A DNA stretch of 64,000 nucleotides from contig NC_035175.2 of NCBI RefSeq assembly GCF_001659605.2, positions 30,599,705 through 30,663,704 of the forward strand, given 5' to 3'. The notes below the pieces were generated by a model. That model was given only the letters and a program-made list of their open reading frames with translations. It ran no database searches and was not told where the DNA came from. Shown here piece by piece: positions 32,356-42,094 of this stretch. Positions within the stretch are counted from its first letter, which is position 1. Every line of letters begins with the position of its first letter. This DNA comes from Manihot esculenta. Lineage: Eukaryota; Streptophyta; Magnoliopsida; Malpighiales; Euphorbiaceae. The position numbers were made by a program, and so were the translations under genes.

Positions 32356-35064
32356 TCATGGCTCATCAGACTGAGCAAGAAAGATTTGTGCAAGTAGGTC
32401 TTCCTTGGATTCTTCAGATTTAGGAAAGTGTTGCAAAGGAGGTTCGGAGGAGCTTGCTTGTGATGAAGTCTGCTGGGTGAGGTTTGGCGGCCGAAAAGTG
32501 TCTGGGTTTGGCGGCCGAAGAATGTCTTCTTTCTGCACAGTGTTTTCCTGAAGTGGTGCGACAGAAGGTGGTGTCTGAAGGTCAGTGGAGTTCGGCGGCC
32601 GAAAGTGGGCTATGTTCGGCGGCCGAATGTCTTCTGTCTGCTTAATCTCAACTTGCTGAATGCTGCAGATTGTTTCTTTTAGTTTCAAATTTTCAATCCT
32701 GCAAAGATCATCATCTAGAACATAATCTTGATTTTCATTAAACACATCTTGGCTCAAACAATCAATAATATCAAGACCATAAACAGGGGACATATCATGA
32801 GGATATTTCATGGCATCATAAACATTGTACTTAATGACTTCCCCTTCAAATTCCATGGTAAGAGTACCATCATGCACATCTATTTTAGTTCTAGCAGTAC
32901 TCAAGAAAGGACGTCCAAGAAGAATGTCAGAACTAGTATTGCAACTATCTTCCTTAGTATCAATCACATAAAAATCAGCAGGAAAGACAAGTTCATCTAC
33001 TTGGACTAACACATCTTCTAAAACACCTATGGGGTATACCACAGATCTATCAGCCAATTGTATCACAACCCTTGTTTCTTTTAGTGCACATGCATTGAGA
33101 GATTCATAGATGGAGAGAGGCATGACATTAATAGATGCACCAAGATCACACATGGCTTTCTTGATACCAACATTCCCAATTTTGCAAGAGATAGCAAACA
33201 TACCTTTGTCCTTGCATTTGGTAGGGAGTTCTCTTTTAATAACAGCAGTAACTACCTCCCCTACACTTACTTTCTCTCTTTCAGCTAGTTTTCTTCTGTT
33301 GGTGCACAACTCTTTCAGAAATTTGGCATGCCTAGGAATTTGCTTAACAGCATCTAGCAGTGGTATGTTGATTTCCACTTTTCTGAAGGTCTCAAGGATC
33401 TCCTTTTCCTCTTTTTCTTTTTGAGTTCTTTCAAACCTTTTTGGAAAAGGTGGTGGGATGTGGAAGCTTCCCTTTGGATCAATCTTGTGCGCATAAGGTG
33501 GTTCAGATTGAGATGGAGAGGCTTCAGGTGGCCTTGTTTCAACTTCCTTTTCTTGCTCATGATTAGTATCTTGAAGTTCCTTGCCACTTCTCAAAGTAAT
33601 AGCACTGACATTTTGTCTAGGGTTAGTTTCAGTTTGAGAAGGGAGCTTACTTTGGGTTTGCAGTTGGCCTATAGAGGTGGCCATTTGGCTTAGGTCTTGT
33701 CGCACGCTTTGCATGGTGTTCACCATGGTTTCCATCATTGTTTGCATGATCTTCTCAAGGTTCTGATTTGGATTTGAAGGTGCTGGTTGGGCTTGATTTC
33801 TTTGGTAACTTTGGTAATTCTGATCATTGTTGGTCTTCCCATAGCTAAAATTGGGGTGGTCCCTCCAACCTGAATTGTATGTATTGGAATAGGGATCATA
33901 TCTAGGTTGGTTGTTGTACCTCTCAATTGCATTGGCTTGCTGATGGTCTTCTTGGAGTGTGGGACATTGATCAGTTGGGTGTCCCACACCTAAACAAATC
34001 CCACATGGCCTAGGAGGCTGGGGTGCTTGATTTTGTTGGATCTGGCCAAGGGCGATCTTTTCCACAAGAGAAGTTAGTTTTGAAATTTGAGATTCAACAG
34101 AGGATGTACTTACCTCATAGGTTCCTCTTTGTGTTTGCCCCTCTTCTTCATATTGCTTAGATGAAGCTGCAAGATTGGATATGAGTTCCTTCATCTCCCT
34201 AGGTGTCTTATCTAGGATAGATCCTCCACAGGCTACAGTTATGAGTTTCCTTTCTGATGGAGTCAATCCTCCATAGAAGAACTGAATGAGGGCCTTGTCT
34301 GACATATCATGTTGTGGACAACCTGTACAAAGTCTTTCAAACCTTTCCCAATAATCATATAAGTCCTCAGTTAGTCTTTGCTTTATGCTAGTGATTTCTC
34401 TTATTATGCCAATTGATTTAGATGGTGGGAAGTATTTGTCCAAAAAGGCTTGGACCATATCATCCCAAGAAGTTATAGATCCAGATGGAAAATAAAATAA
34501 CCAATCCTTAGCATGGTCATCTAATGAAAAAGGGAAGGCTCTTAATTTAACATGATCTTCAGAGATCCCTTGAGGTCGCATGGATGAGCAAATAATTTTG
34601 AATTCTTTTAAGTGCTTATGTGGATTTTCATTTGGTAAACCTCTAAATTTAGGGAGTTGATGGATCAAACCTGATTTCATTTCAAAGGGAACTGTTAGAG
34701 GTGGATAGGTGATGCAAAGTGGAGCATAGTCACCTATAGGAGTTGCTAACTCCCTCATGGTTCTTTCCCTTTGTGCTTGTGGCCTATTTGCTGGATTTTC
34801 TTGAATTATCTGGCCTTGGACAGCATGTCCATCATGGGCAGCAGCTGGTGCTTGAGGTTCTGCCATTGGCGCAAGATTGGGTTGCTGGAGTGTAGGACTT
34901 TCGGCGGCCGAATGTGGGTTGGGTTCGGCGGCCGAATGTTGGGCAGAAGGTTCTGCGGCTTGCTTTTCAAGTCTTCTGATAGTGCGTTCGATTTCTAGAT
35001 CAAAGGGCAGTGTGTCCCTACTTTCAGATCTGGTCATGAAAGAAAAATAAACAAGTAAAATCAA
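32356..35064 (-). CDS. gag-pol: Gag-protease of element D, with TTCGGCCGCCGAA motifs inside the ORF
   Basis: 902 codons. The native start is probably the Met of MTRSESRDTL (near 35037) rather than the upstream one close to the PBS. The gag core is Athila/Tat-like: GLIHQLPKFRGLPNENPHKH, FPFSLDDHAKDWL, FLDKYFPPS and FYGGLTPSERKL. A single knuckle CGICLGVGHPTDQC follows, then a Gln/Asn-rich stretch. The protease has DLGASINVMP and ILLGRPFL. After it there is only a variable tail of about 160 residues, where an RT would normally begin. Two SAAE peptides (residues about 45-60) and four RPPN peptides (tail) are encoded by the 13-bp motif at 34900-34936 and 32483-32627. The frame then runs into integrase. 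Confidence 0.92.
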   Translation of the reverse strand: MILLVYFSFMTRSESRDTLPFDLEIERTIRRLEKQAAEPSAQHSAAEPNPHSAAESPTLQQPNLAPMAEPQAPAAAHDGHAVQGQIIQENPANRPQAQRERTMRELATPIGDYAPLCITYPPLTVPFEMKSGLIHQLPKFRGLPNENPHKHLKEFKIICSSMRPQGISEDHVKLRAFPFSLDDHAKDWLFYFPSGSITSWDDMVQAFLDKYFPPSKSIGIIREITSIKQRLTEDLYDYWERFERLCTGCPQHDMSDKALIQFFYGGLTPSERKLITVACGGSILDKTPREMKELISNLAASSKQYEEEGQTQRGTYEVSTSSVESQISKLTSLVEKIALGQIQQNQAPQPPRPCGICLGVGHPTDQCPTLQEDHQQANAIERYNNQPRYDPYSNTYNSGWRDHPNFSYGKTNNDQNYQSYQRNQAQPAPSNPNQNLEKIMQTMMETMVNTMQSVRQDLSQMATSIGQLQTQSKLPSQTETNPRQNVSAITLRSGKELQDTNHEQEKEVETRPPEASPSQSEPPYAHKIDPKGSFHIPPPFPKRFERTQKEKEEKEILETFRKVEINIPLLDAVKQIPRHAKFLKELCTNRRKLAEREKVSVGEVVTAVIKRELPTKCKDKGMFAISCKIGNVGIKKAMCDLGASINVMPLSIYESLNACALKETRVVIQLADRSVVYPIGVLEDVLVQVDELVFPADFYVIDTKEDSCNTSSDILLGRPFLSTARTKIDVHDGTLTMEFEGEVIKYNVYDAMKYPHDMSPVYGLDIIDCLSQDVFNENQDYVLDDDLCRIENLKLKETICSIQQVEIKQTEDIRPPNIAHFRPPNSTDLQTPPSVAPLQENTVQKEDILRPPNPDTFRPPNLTQQTSSQASSSEPPLQHFPKSEESKEDLLAQIFLAQSDEP

Positions 35065-35066
35065 CT

Positions 35067-35083
35067 CCCCGGCAACGGCGCCA
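35067..35083 (-). promoter_or_regulatory. Primer binding site of element D (tRNA-Asp)
   Basis: In plus reading CCCCGGCAACGGCGCCA, which equals the 3' end of plant tRNA-Asp, so the minus strand TGGCGCCGTTGCCGGGG is a perfect 17-base PBS. Five or six bases separate it from the LTR. tRNA-Asp priming fits Athila-like elements. Confidence 0.9.
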
Positions 35084-35088
35084 ATTTT

Positions 35089-36903
35089 TTACAGGAGCGG
35101 TTGTCGAAGCTGGTAAAAAATAACCTTCTTGGTTACCTACAATTTACAACTGCAGACAGTGGTGAAGGATCGTATCCATAGAGAATTGATTACTTATTTG
35201 TTTAACTCAATCAAGACCAAGAGAGCTAAATTAAAGCACAAGTGAAAGCAAGTGAACAAAGAGAAATAGAAACAAAGTGCAAAGAAAGTAAAAAAGAGGG
35301 GTTTTGAGATGATTTGATTAACAATTAACAAAAGCAATTAAAACAGTAAGTAATCTAAAATAAGAGAGAAATCAATAAGAGAAAGGTCTAGTTGAAGATA
35401 TGGATCGACTTTGGTTGTTTGGATTGATCATTGAAACATGGTTACCTTGATTGATTCAATAGGTTGGTTATGGGGGTGGAGGACGCTTCTCACCACCATG
35501 TCTTTCCTTATGAACAAACTGATTAGGGAACGTCCTCTAACCAATTACTAATCAAAAAATTGCCAAGGAACATCCTTGGGCCATAGGCATCAAAACAATT
35601 GCCAATTGCATGAAGAACAAGAAAGATCCAAACCCTAACTACTCAAACACATGAGATGATGTTAGATCATGCAATTTCTTGGGTTTTTGCACCAAGTGTT
35701 CAATGGACATAATATTTCCAGCAATTACGGACTAAAAAATATCCTAATCCAATAGTCAATTAACTTTGCAATCAAGAATCAAGTGGCCAATTTGATCAAA
35801 ACAACAAAGCAATCTTAGAATCAAAGCAATCTTAGAATCAAAGCACAATTGCATGAATATTGAATAAAATCAAAGACAAAAGTTTATGTTCAGATCTCAC
35901 AACCTTTTAAACAACCTTAGTTTCAACCAATCCTCAACTAGAAAGAGGGTTTCAGCCACTCATGGCCGAACCAAACAGAAAATAAAAGAAAAGAAAGCAA
36001 AAGATGAAGAACTAGGTGGGAGAGAGGGCTTTGGAGCCTTGCCGAATTTGAGAGATGGAAAAAGCTTGTCTTCTTATCTTCTTGAATCCTTTAAATATGT
36101 CTTGGAAGGCTGCCTAGGGTTTCATGGAAGTCCAAGAGACTTTTAGAGGCTGTCCAAAGTGTCCTTGGTGTTGCATGTGCCTTGTTTGTGCATGTATGAG
36201 GGAAAAAACGAGTTGCATGTGATTGAAGGCAAGTGGGGGCACTTTGGTCTTTTTACTTGCTGCCCAAGGTGTCCAAGATGTTGCCCAAAGAGTTAAGAGG
36301 CTGCCCATGCACTAATAAGGAAGGTAGAGACTCCTTTTGAATTTTGAATGTGCATGGCACTAAGTAGGAAGCATGTGATCTTTGGATTTTCTTTCCTTAA
36401 TAAGGGGGATCTTGAAATCCAATAATTGAATGTGAATATTGAAGATTTGGATCTCAAGATATTTCCCTTATTTGGCTCCTCAAATATGGCAACTGGGGAT
36501 ATGGCTTCTTGAACAAGGAAAGAGTGCAATAGAGCGCATTTTCGGCTGCCTAAGTTGAGTTTCGGAGGCTGGATTTTTGGAGGTTCGGCGGCCGAAGGTA
36601 GTGGACTTTCGTCTCTGTCTGCATGGTTCGGCCGCCGAAGGTGGTCCACTTTCATCTCTGGAGTCCTCATTCGGCCGCCGAAGGTTGCCGCCGAAGGTGA
36701 CTAAGTTTTGGCTTCCGAAAGTTGCCTCCGAAGGTTGCTTCTCTAATTTTGGCTTCTTTTGGCACTTTTAAGCGCATTTTCTCCAAATTGTTTGTTCACA
36801 CCTAATACTTGCAAAACATGATTAAAACCACAAAATTAGGTAGAATAGGTGCAAATAAACATCAATAAGATCATGAAAATATGGGCTAAAATATGCTCTA
36901 TCA
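35089..36903 (-). repeat. 5' LTR of element D
   Basis: About 1815 bp, against about 1798 bp for the interrupted partner. The end next to the PBS is TTACAGG where the partner has TGACAGG, so the terminal dinucleotide is altered. A duplicated CAATCTTAGAATCAAAG (near 35810-35842) is absent from the partner and explains most of the length gap. TATA-like TTTAAATA at 36090-36097. Confidence 0.9.
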
Positions 36904-36908
36904 CTCAC

Positions 36909-37674
36909 ATAGTTCTTAAACCATTCACGGGCCTTTTTTGCATTTTAATGTGAACCCAGCCATCTGAATGGCTTTACTGTCATCCGCCCCTATCTCATCT
37001 GTAATTGTTTTGACCCTCTCAAGGTACACAAACGGGTCATCACCGGTTTCAAACTGGGGAGCACCCAGCTTCATATAGTCGGTCAGCTTGACCTTGCTCC
37101 CACCAGATGAGCTAGGCTTAGGCATATGGGTTGCTGGAACTGTGGGTTCTGCTGATGGTGGAGGAGGTGCAACATTTTCTGAGGTAGGGTTTGCTGGATT
37201 TGGATAGTAAGGTGGGGGTGGATACATTGGGTATTGTGAATATGGTGGGTAATAGGGTGGGTATGGCATGTGTGTGGGATAAGGGATAAGGCTAGGGTAA
37301 TCCGATGTACCTTCCATCGAATACCCGGGATTTTGTGAGAAGTGTGGGTAGTGGGGTGGCTGAACAAATCCCGAGGCCGGAGTGCCTCCTTGGGACTCTC
37401 CCATTCCCTCTTCTGACATGCTAACTCCCAGACTGCCATCCCTCCTCTGCTCTACATCCATATCATCCCCCATGTCCTCTGACATTCCTCCCTGAACTGT
37501 TCCCCTCACTGATCTGCTCCTACCCAGATCCAGAGACCATCTAGGGTCTCTTACTGCTCTTTCTCTGTTAGACCTACTAGACATTGCCCTAGGCAATGTG
37601 GGAGGACGGGCGCTCATGCCCTCATCCTCAGGTGGCACTCCAGTTAATCGTGCAGATCAACGAGTTCCTCTCAT
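36909..37674 (-). pseudogene. gag-pol: Gag N-terminal part of element B
   Basis: The native ATG is at 37674 (MRGTR), but the sixth codon is TGA where A and C have CGA. The rest ([13 protein letters not shown], the YPPYY linker and [12 protein letters not shown]) is readable to KCKK, where an extra T in a T run near 36937 shifts the frame and stops at 36925. A few bases further, after CTCAC, element D begins. The rest of gag is at 18404 and below. Confidence 0.9.
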
Positions 37675-37929
37675 CCTGTTTTCTGAAAAACAGCACAAAA
37701 CACATAAACATTAGCATCATATGGTTCATATGGGCACACATGAACCCGCATCACATACATATCATTCATATCATAGCATTAATGCACATGTACATAATCA
37801 TGGCATTTCACATCATCATACAAGACAGGACTCCACATCCTATCCTAGTGGACATGACCTTTCCTATTGTGCTTGACCTACTATAACATCTATAAGCCCG
37901 ACACTCTAGGTCCGATCATATGAACCTAG

Positions 37930-37943
37930 GTGCTCTGATACCA
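37930..37943 (-). promoter_or_regulatory. Primer binding site of element B
   Basis: In minus reading TGGTATCAGAGC followed by ACC, complementary to initiator tRNA-Met. The three bases GAG separate it from the LTR at 37947. Confidence 0.85.
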
Positions 37944-37946
37944 CTC

Positions 37947-40232
37947 TGTAACGACCCGAAAATCGGACCGCTACCGGCGCTAGGATCTAGGTCAGCATAA
38001 GGCCGCCGGGACCCGTAGCAAGCCTGACATGCAACCTGTAAACCTGTTTAATCCCATACATGATCAACAACATACATAAAATTTAAAACTTTTCCTTACA
38101 TTCATACACCAAACTCAACCTGTGCATGCACTAAACATAATCATAATCATGACCCCTCTGTGGGATCTCATCAATGCCCCAATGGGCGGTACAATATATG
38201 TTGAGTTGGTTTACATAAACATTATAAAAAGATCTAGGATCATGCGTTAAAAGGGATACCTTATACATAGGTCAAGCACAACCTCTAATCCTCAATATCA
38301 TTACATTACATAGCTATTCATAACTTTACAATTCATCATGTCCACATTCTATCTATTACAAACACATGACTTCATTACTCTTGCGGACCTCCTGGTCTAC
38401 CCTGTACCTGCAAACCTGGGGAATATGGGAAAGGGGTGAGCTACTAGAGCCCAGTGAGCAGAATAATAATAACTATTTAAAACACATGCTATCATGTAAT
38501 GCATCACATCACAACCATATCACATCAAGGATGGACTTGTCACCAAGGGTCCTCTACATAGTCCAACTGTGCCAGGGGCGTAGTGCAGGCCACACCTGGT
38601 CTTTCTCTTACATAAAACATAACATACATGTCCAACTGTGCCGGGAGCGTAGTGCAGGCCACACCCGGTCTTTCCCTTACATAGTGCCAGGGGTGTAGTG
38701 CAGGCCACACCTGGTCTTACATATCATATCATATCTCATCATACTGAGGACCAATGGGTCATCCAACATCCATCCACAATAACATCAAGATATGCAATGC
38801 AACATATTCGTGAATTCTAATGCAAACAACCTAAAATATCACATGGCATTTATGATGGATGATTCATGTTAAAAATTCAATTTATTTAAAACATAAGAGT
38901 TTATTCTACTCACCTCTGGCTAGCTCTGACACTGACTGAAGCAGCTGACTCACTGCTGAGGTCCTCGGTTCCTCGGGTCCAAACCTACACAGGTGGACTC
39001 AAATGAGGGACCAAACAACTAGAACATAACTCTAAAAACATCCCCCAAAAACCCTCTAAAACTCCTCAAAACATCCATGCAAAAACATGCAAAGGAAGGC
39101 TGGACAGGGCACTTTCGGCGGCAGGTTCGGCGGCCGAAAGTCCCTCAAGAGCCGAAAGTCAGGCAGGTTCGGCGGAACCTTCGGCGGCCGAAACTCCCAG
39201 ACAGAGGCGAAACTCATGCATGTTCGGCGGCCGAAACTCCCAGACAGAGACGAAAGTCTCCTTTCGGGGGCAAGCTTCGGCAGCCGAAGGCTGCTTCCAC
39301 AAGCATGTTCGGCGGCTGAAAGTTCCTTCGGCTGCCGAACCTGGTTTCTCCCTTAGTGGCAGAAACTCAGCTCTCCTATGCATATACGCCTCCCATTCCA
39401 TCCAAATATGCATAAACCTATTCTACAACACACATACACAAGCATACAAGCTCCTAGGGGCTTCAAACTATCTAAAACCCCATCTACAACACATCAAACA
39501 TGCATTTGCAAGCCACATTGTTCAAAAACACAACATAAACTCATAAACCTAACCATAAGCTAAACATGCATTCTACCCCATGGATCTTCATAAAACTTAC
39601 TTAAAACTTGCAATGAGCTTAAGATCGGCTCTTACCTCTTGAAGATCGAGAGAGAGACGACCTAATCTTGGAGATGGGAGATTTTCAACTTCCTTGGGTC
39701 TCCAAGTTCAAAACTTGCTCAAAACTTGAAAATCTTCAAAACAAGATGAAAACTTGTGAAAATCGTGAAAGATTTGAAGGAAGAACTCAAAGATTGGTGA
39801 GGGGCGGCGGAGAGCTCACCTTGGCCGAAAATGGGGAGAAAAGCTCGCCCGTTTCGGCTAAGGGACCCTTTTATAGTGGCTGGCCAGGCCACGTTCGGGG
39901 GCCGAACGTGCCTCCGCATGCATGCCATGTTCGGCGGCCGAACTTGAGGTTCGGTGGCCGAACCTGGACTTCCCTCACTTATGCCTTCGGGGGCCTAAGG
40001 CACACCCGAAATGCCTGTATGTTCGGCGGCTGAACTTGAGGTTCGGCGGCCGAACCTGGGTTTTCCTCTAAGGTTGTTTTCATGCAAAAACTCATTTCCT
40101 TTTATTCTTAAAATCATGAAATACATTAAAACATTTTATGAAAATATGTTTCTACCCTACTAGAGGCTTCCGACATCCGAGATTCCACCGGACGGTAGGA
40201 ATTCCGATACCGAAGTCTAGCGGGGTATTACA
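37947..40232 (-). repeat. 5' LTR of element B
   Basis: 2286 bp. TATA (minus TATAAAAG) at 39868-39875. Compared with the 3' LTR it has 39 extra bases near 39133 and 54 extra bases near 39285, both bounded by TTCGGC-type motifs. Hairpin units lie at about 38565-38718. Confidence 0.94.
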
Positions 40233-42070
40233 TCCATGGCCGAAACAGGCAAGTTTTCTCCCCATTTTCGGCCACGGCGAGTTCATGCTCTCCTATGCTT
40301 CATTTTTGATGTTTTTCCTCCGATCTTTCATGTTTTAACAAGCTTTATGTTGATTTGAAGAGATTTGAGCAAAAAGAGCAAGTTTTGGAAACTTGGAGAC
40401 CAAAGAGCGGATCTCTCCCATCTCTGAGTTGGATCGTCTCTCCTCTCGTTCTACAAGAGGTAAGAGTAGATCCATAGTTCCTTTTACGTTTTAAGTAAGT
40501 TTTATGAAGTTTCTTGGGGTAGAAATGCATGTGTAGGTTTATGTTGAGTTTTTGGTTAAATGTTATGTTTATGAGCAATGTTGGTTGTTTGATGTGTTGT
40601 AGTTGGGGTTTAAGATAGTTTGAAGCCCCTAGGAGCTTGTATGCTTGATTATGCATGTTGTAGAATAGGAAAATGCATGTTTGAATGTGTTGGGAGGCAT
40701 TTGTGCATGTTGAGCTGAGTTTCTGCCCATTTGGGAGAAACCAGGTTCGGCAGCCGAAGGCTCTTTCGGCCGCCGAACCTGCCTGTGGTAGCATGAATCA
40801 GCTGCCGAACCCTACCCCCGAAAGTGGACTTTCGGCTCTGCAAGGGAGTTTCGGCCATCGAAGGTGTCGCCGAACATGCATGAGTTTCGTCTCTGGAGGA
40901 AACCTTCAGCCGCCGAAAGTGCCGCCGAAGGTGCATGACTTTCGGCTCTGGAAGGCCTTTCGGCCGCCGAACCTGCCGCCGAAAGTGCCCTGTTTAGCCC
41001 TCCTTTGCATGAATTCCTTGATTGTTTTGAGGTGTTTTAGGTGGTTTTTGGGGGATGTTTTAGAGTTATGTTTATGTATGTTTGGCCCCTCATCTGAGTC
41101 CACCTATGTAGGTTCGGACCCGAGGAACCGAGGAGGTCAGCAATGCTAGCTACTTCAGAGTCCTTAGAGCATCAGCCAGAGGTGAGTGGAATAGAACTAT
41201 ACTTTAAAATTTAATAAAATATTTAGCATGATCCATGCATCATAAATGCTATGTTTACGTAGGTTGTATTGCATTAGTAATCACGAATATGATGCATTGC
41301 ATTTTTATTGTTGATGTGGATGGATGTTGGATGACCCACTAGCTCTCAGTATGTAACATATGAAGTCCAGGGCTGCCCATGCCACGCGTCCTGGCACCAT
41401 GTCATGAAGTCCCGGGCTGCCCATGCCACGCGTTCGGGCAATTGCATTATTGTTTATGGAAATGAGAGTTATTGGCGACAAGTCCATCCTTGATGTGAAA
41501 TGTCTGTGCTATGATGCATTCCATGAAAGCATGAATAATTAAAATCTTTTATGGTTCTGCTCACTGGGCTTTTTAGCTCACCCCGTTCCCTTAACCCCCA
41601 GGTTTGCAGGTACAGGATAGAGCAGGAGATCGGATAGAGTAAAGTTTTGGTTATGTAATAGCTAGTAGTGGACATGATGGATGTTGTAATGTAATATTGA
41701 GTTATGTAATGTAATGACGGTATTGAGGTTTAGAAGTGTGCTTGACCCTAGCTGTGTAATCCCTTTATGAATGCATGATCTTTTATTGATGTTTATGTTT
41801 TACCAAACTTGATGCATGATTATGGCACCCCATTGGAGCATTGATGAGGACTCCATGGTGGGGTTAATGTTAATGTCTATGTTAATGTATGCACAGGTTG
41901 AGTTTGGTTCATGAATGAAAAGAAAAGTTTTAAAATTTTATGTATGTTGTTGATCATGTATGGGATTAAACAGGTTCACAGGATGTATGTTAGGCTTGCT
42001 ACAGGTCCCGGCGGCCGTAAGCCGATCTGGATCCTAGCGCCGGTAGCGGTCCGATTTCCGGGCTGTTACA
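40233..42070 (+). repeat. 5' LTR of G, second segment
   Basis: Starts with the B target duplicate TCCAT and continues as GGCCGAAAC..., matching the 3' LTR of G from 56762. It ends TGTTACA at 42070. Motif clusters lie at 40745-40985 and two hairpin units at about 41369-41443. Donor-like sites lie near 40458 and 41179. Confidence 0.93.
41369..41443 (+). repeat. Two hairpin units in the G LTR with compensatory arms
   Basis: Unit 1 has arms CCAGG/CCTGG and unit 2 CCCGG/TCGGG around nearly the same loop (GCTGCCCATGCCACGCG). An A-T pair became C-G and a G-C pair became G-T, so pairing as RNA is kept. The 3' LTR has the same pair of units near 57892-57966. Confidence 0.8.
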
Positions 42071-42073
42071 GAT

Positions 42074-42086
42074 TGGTATCAGAGCC
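42074..42086 (+). promoter_or_regulatory. Primer binding site of element G
   Basis: TGGTATCAGAGCC, complementary to initiator tRNA-Met, three bases after the LTR. The normal leader that follows (CTAGGTTCA...) is cut short after about ten bases by the deletion into gag. Confidence 0.88.
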
Positions 42087-42094
42087 TGGTTCCG

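Larger units (their letters stand above)
18410..36903 (-). mobile_element. Element D: Athila-like Ty3/Gypsy element lacking RT and RNase H, containing C
   Basis: Inserted in B gag: CTCAC flanks it at 18405-18409 and 36904-36908. LTRs of about 1.8 kb lie at 18410-19632 plus 29468-30042 (3') and 35089-36903 (5'). PBS complements tRNA-Asp. The coding frame holds gag, protease and integrase in one reading frame broken by three stops, with no RT or RNase H between protease and integrase. Without those enzymes it could move only with help from a related autonomous element. Confidence 0.92.
11889..40232 (-). mobile_element. Element B: Tekay-like Ty3/Gypsy element (minus), containing D and C
   Basis: Both ends have the LTR termini TGTAACG and TATTACA in plus reading, flanked by TCCAT at 11884-11888 and at 40233-40237, a perfect 5-bp duplication. 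After removal of D (18410-36903, duplication CTCAC) it holds 3' LTR 11889-14081, PPT, pol, gag, PBS and 5' LTR 37947-40232. Coding sequence has at least four stops and two frameshifts. The two LTRs differ by large motif-bounded indels (39 and 54 bp) as well as point changes, so it is older than C and E. Confidence 0.94.
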
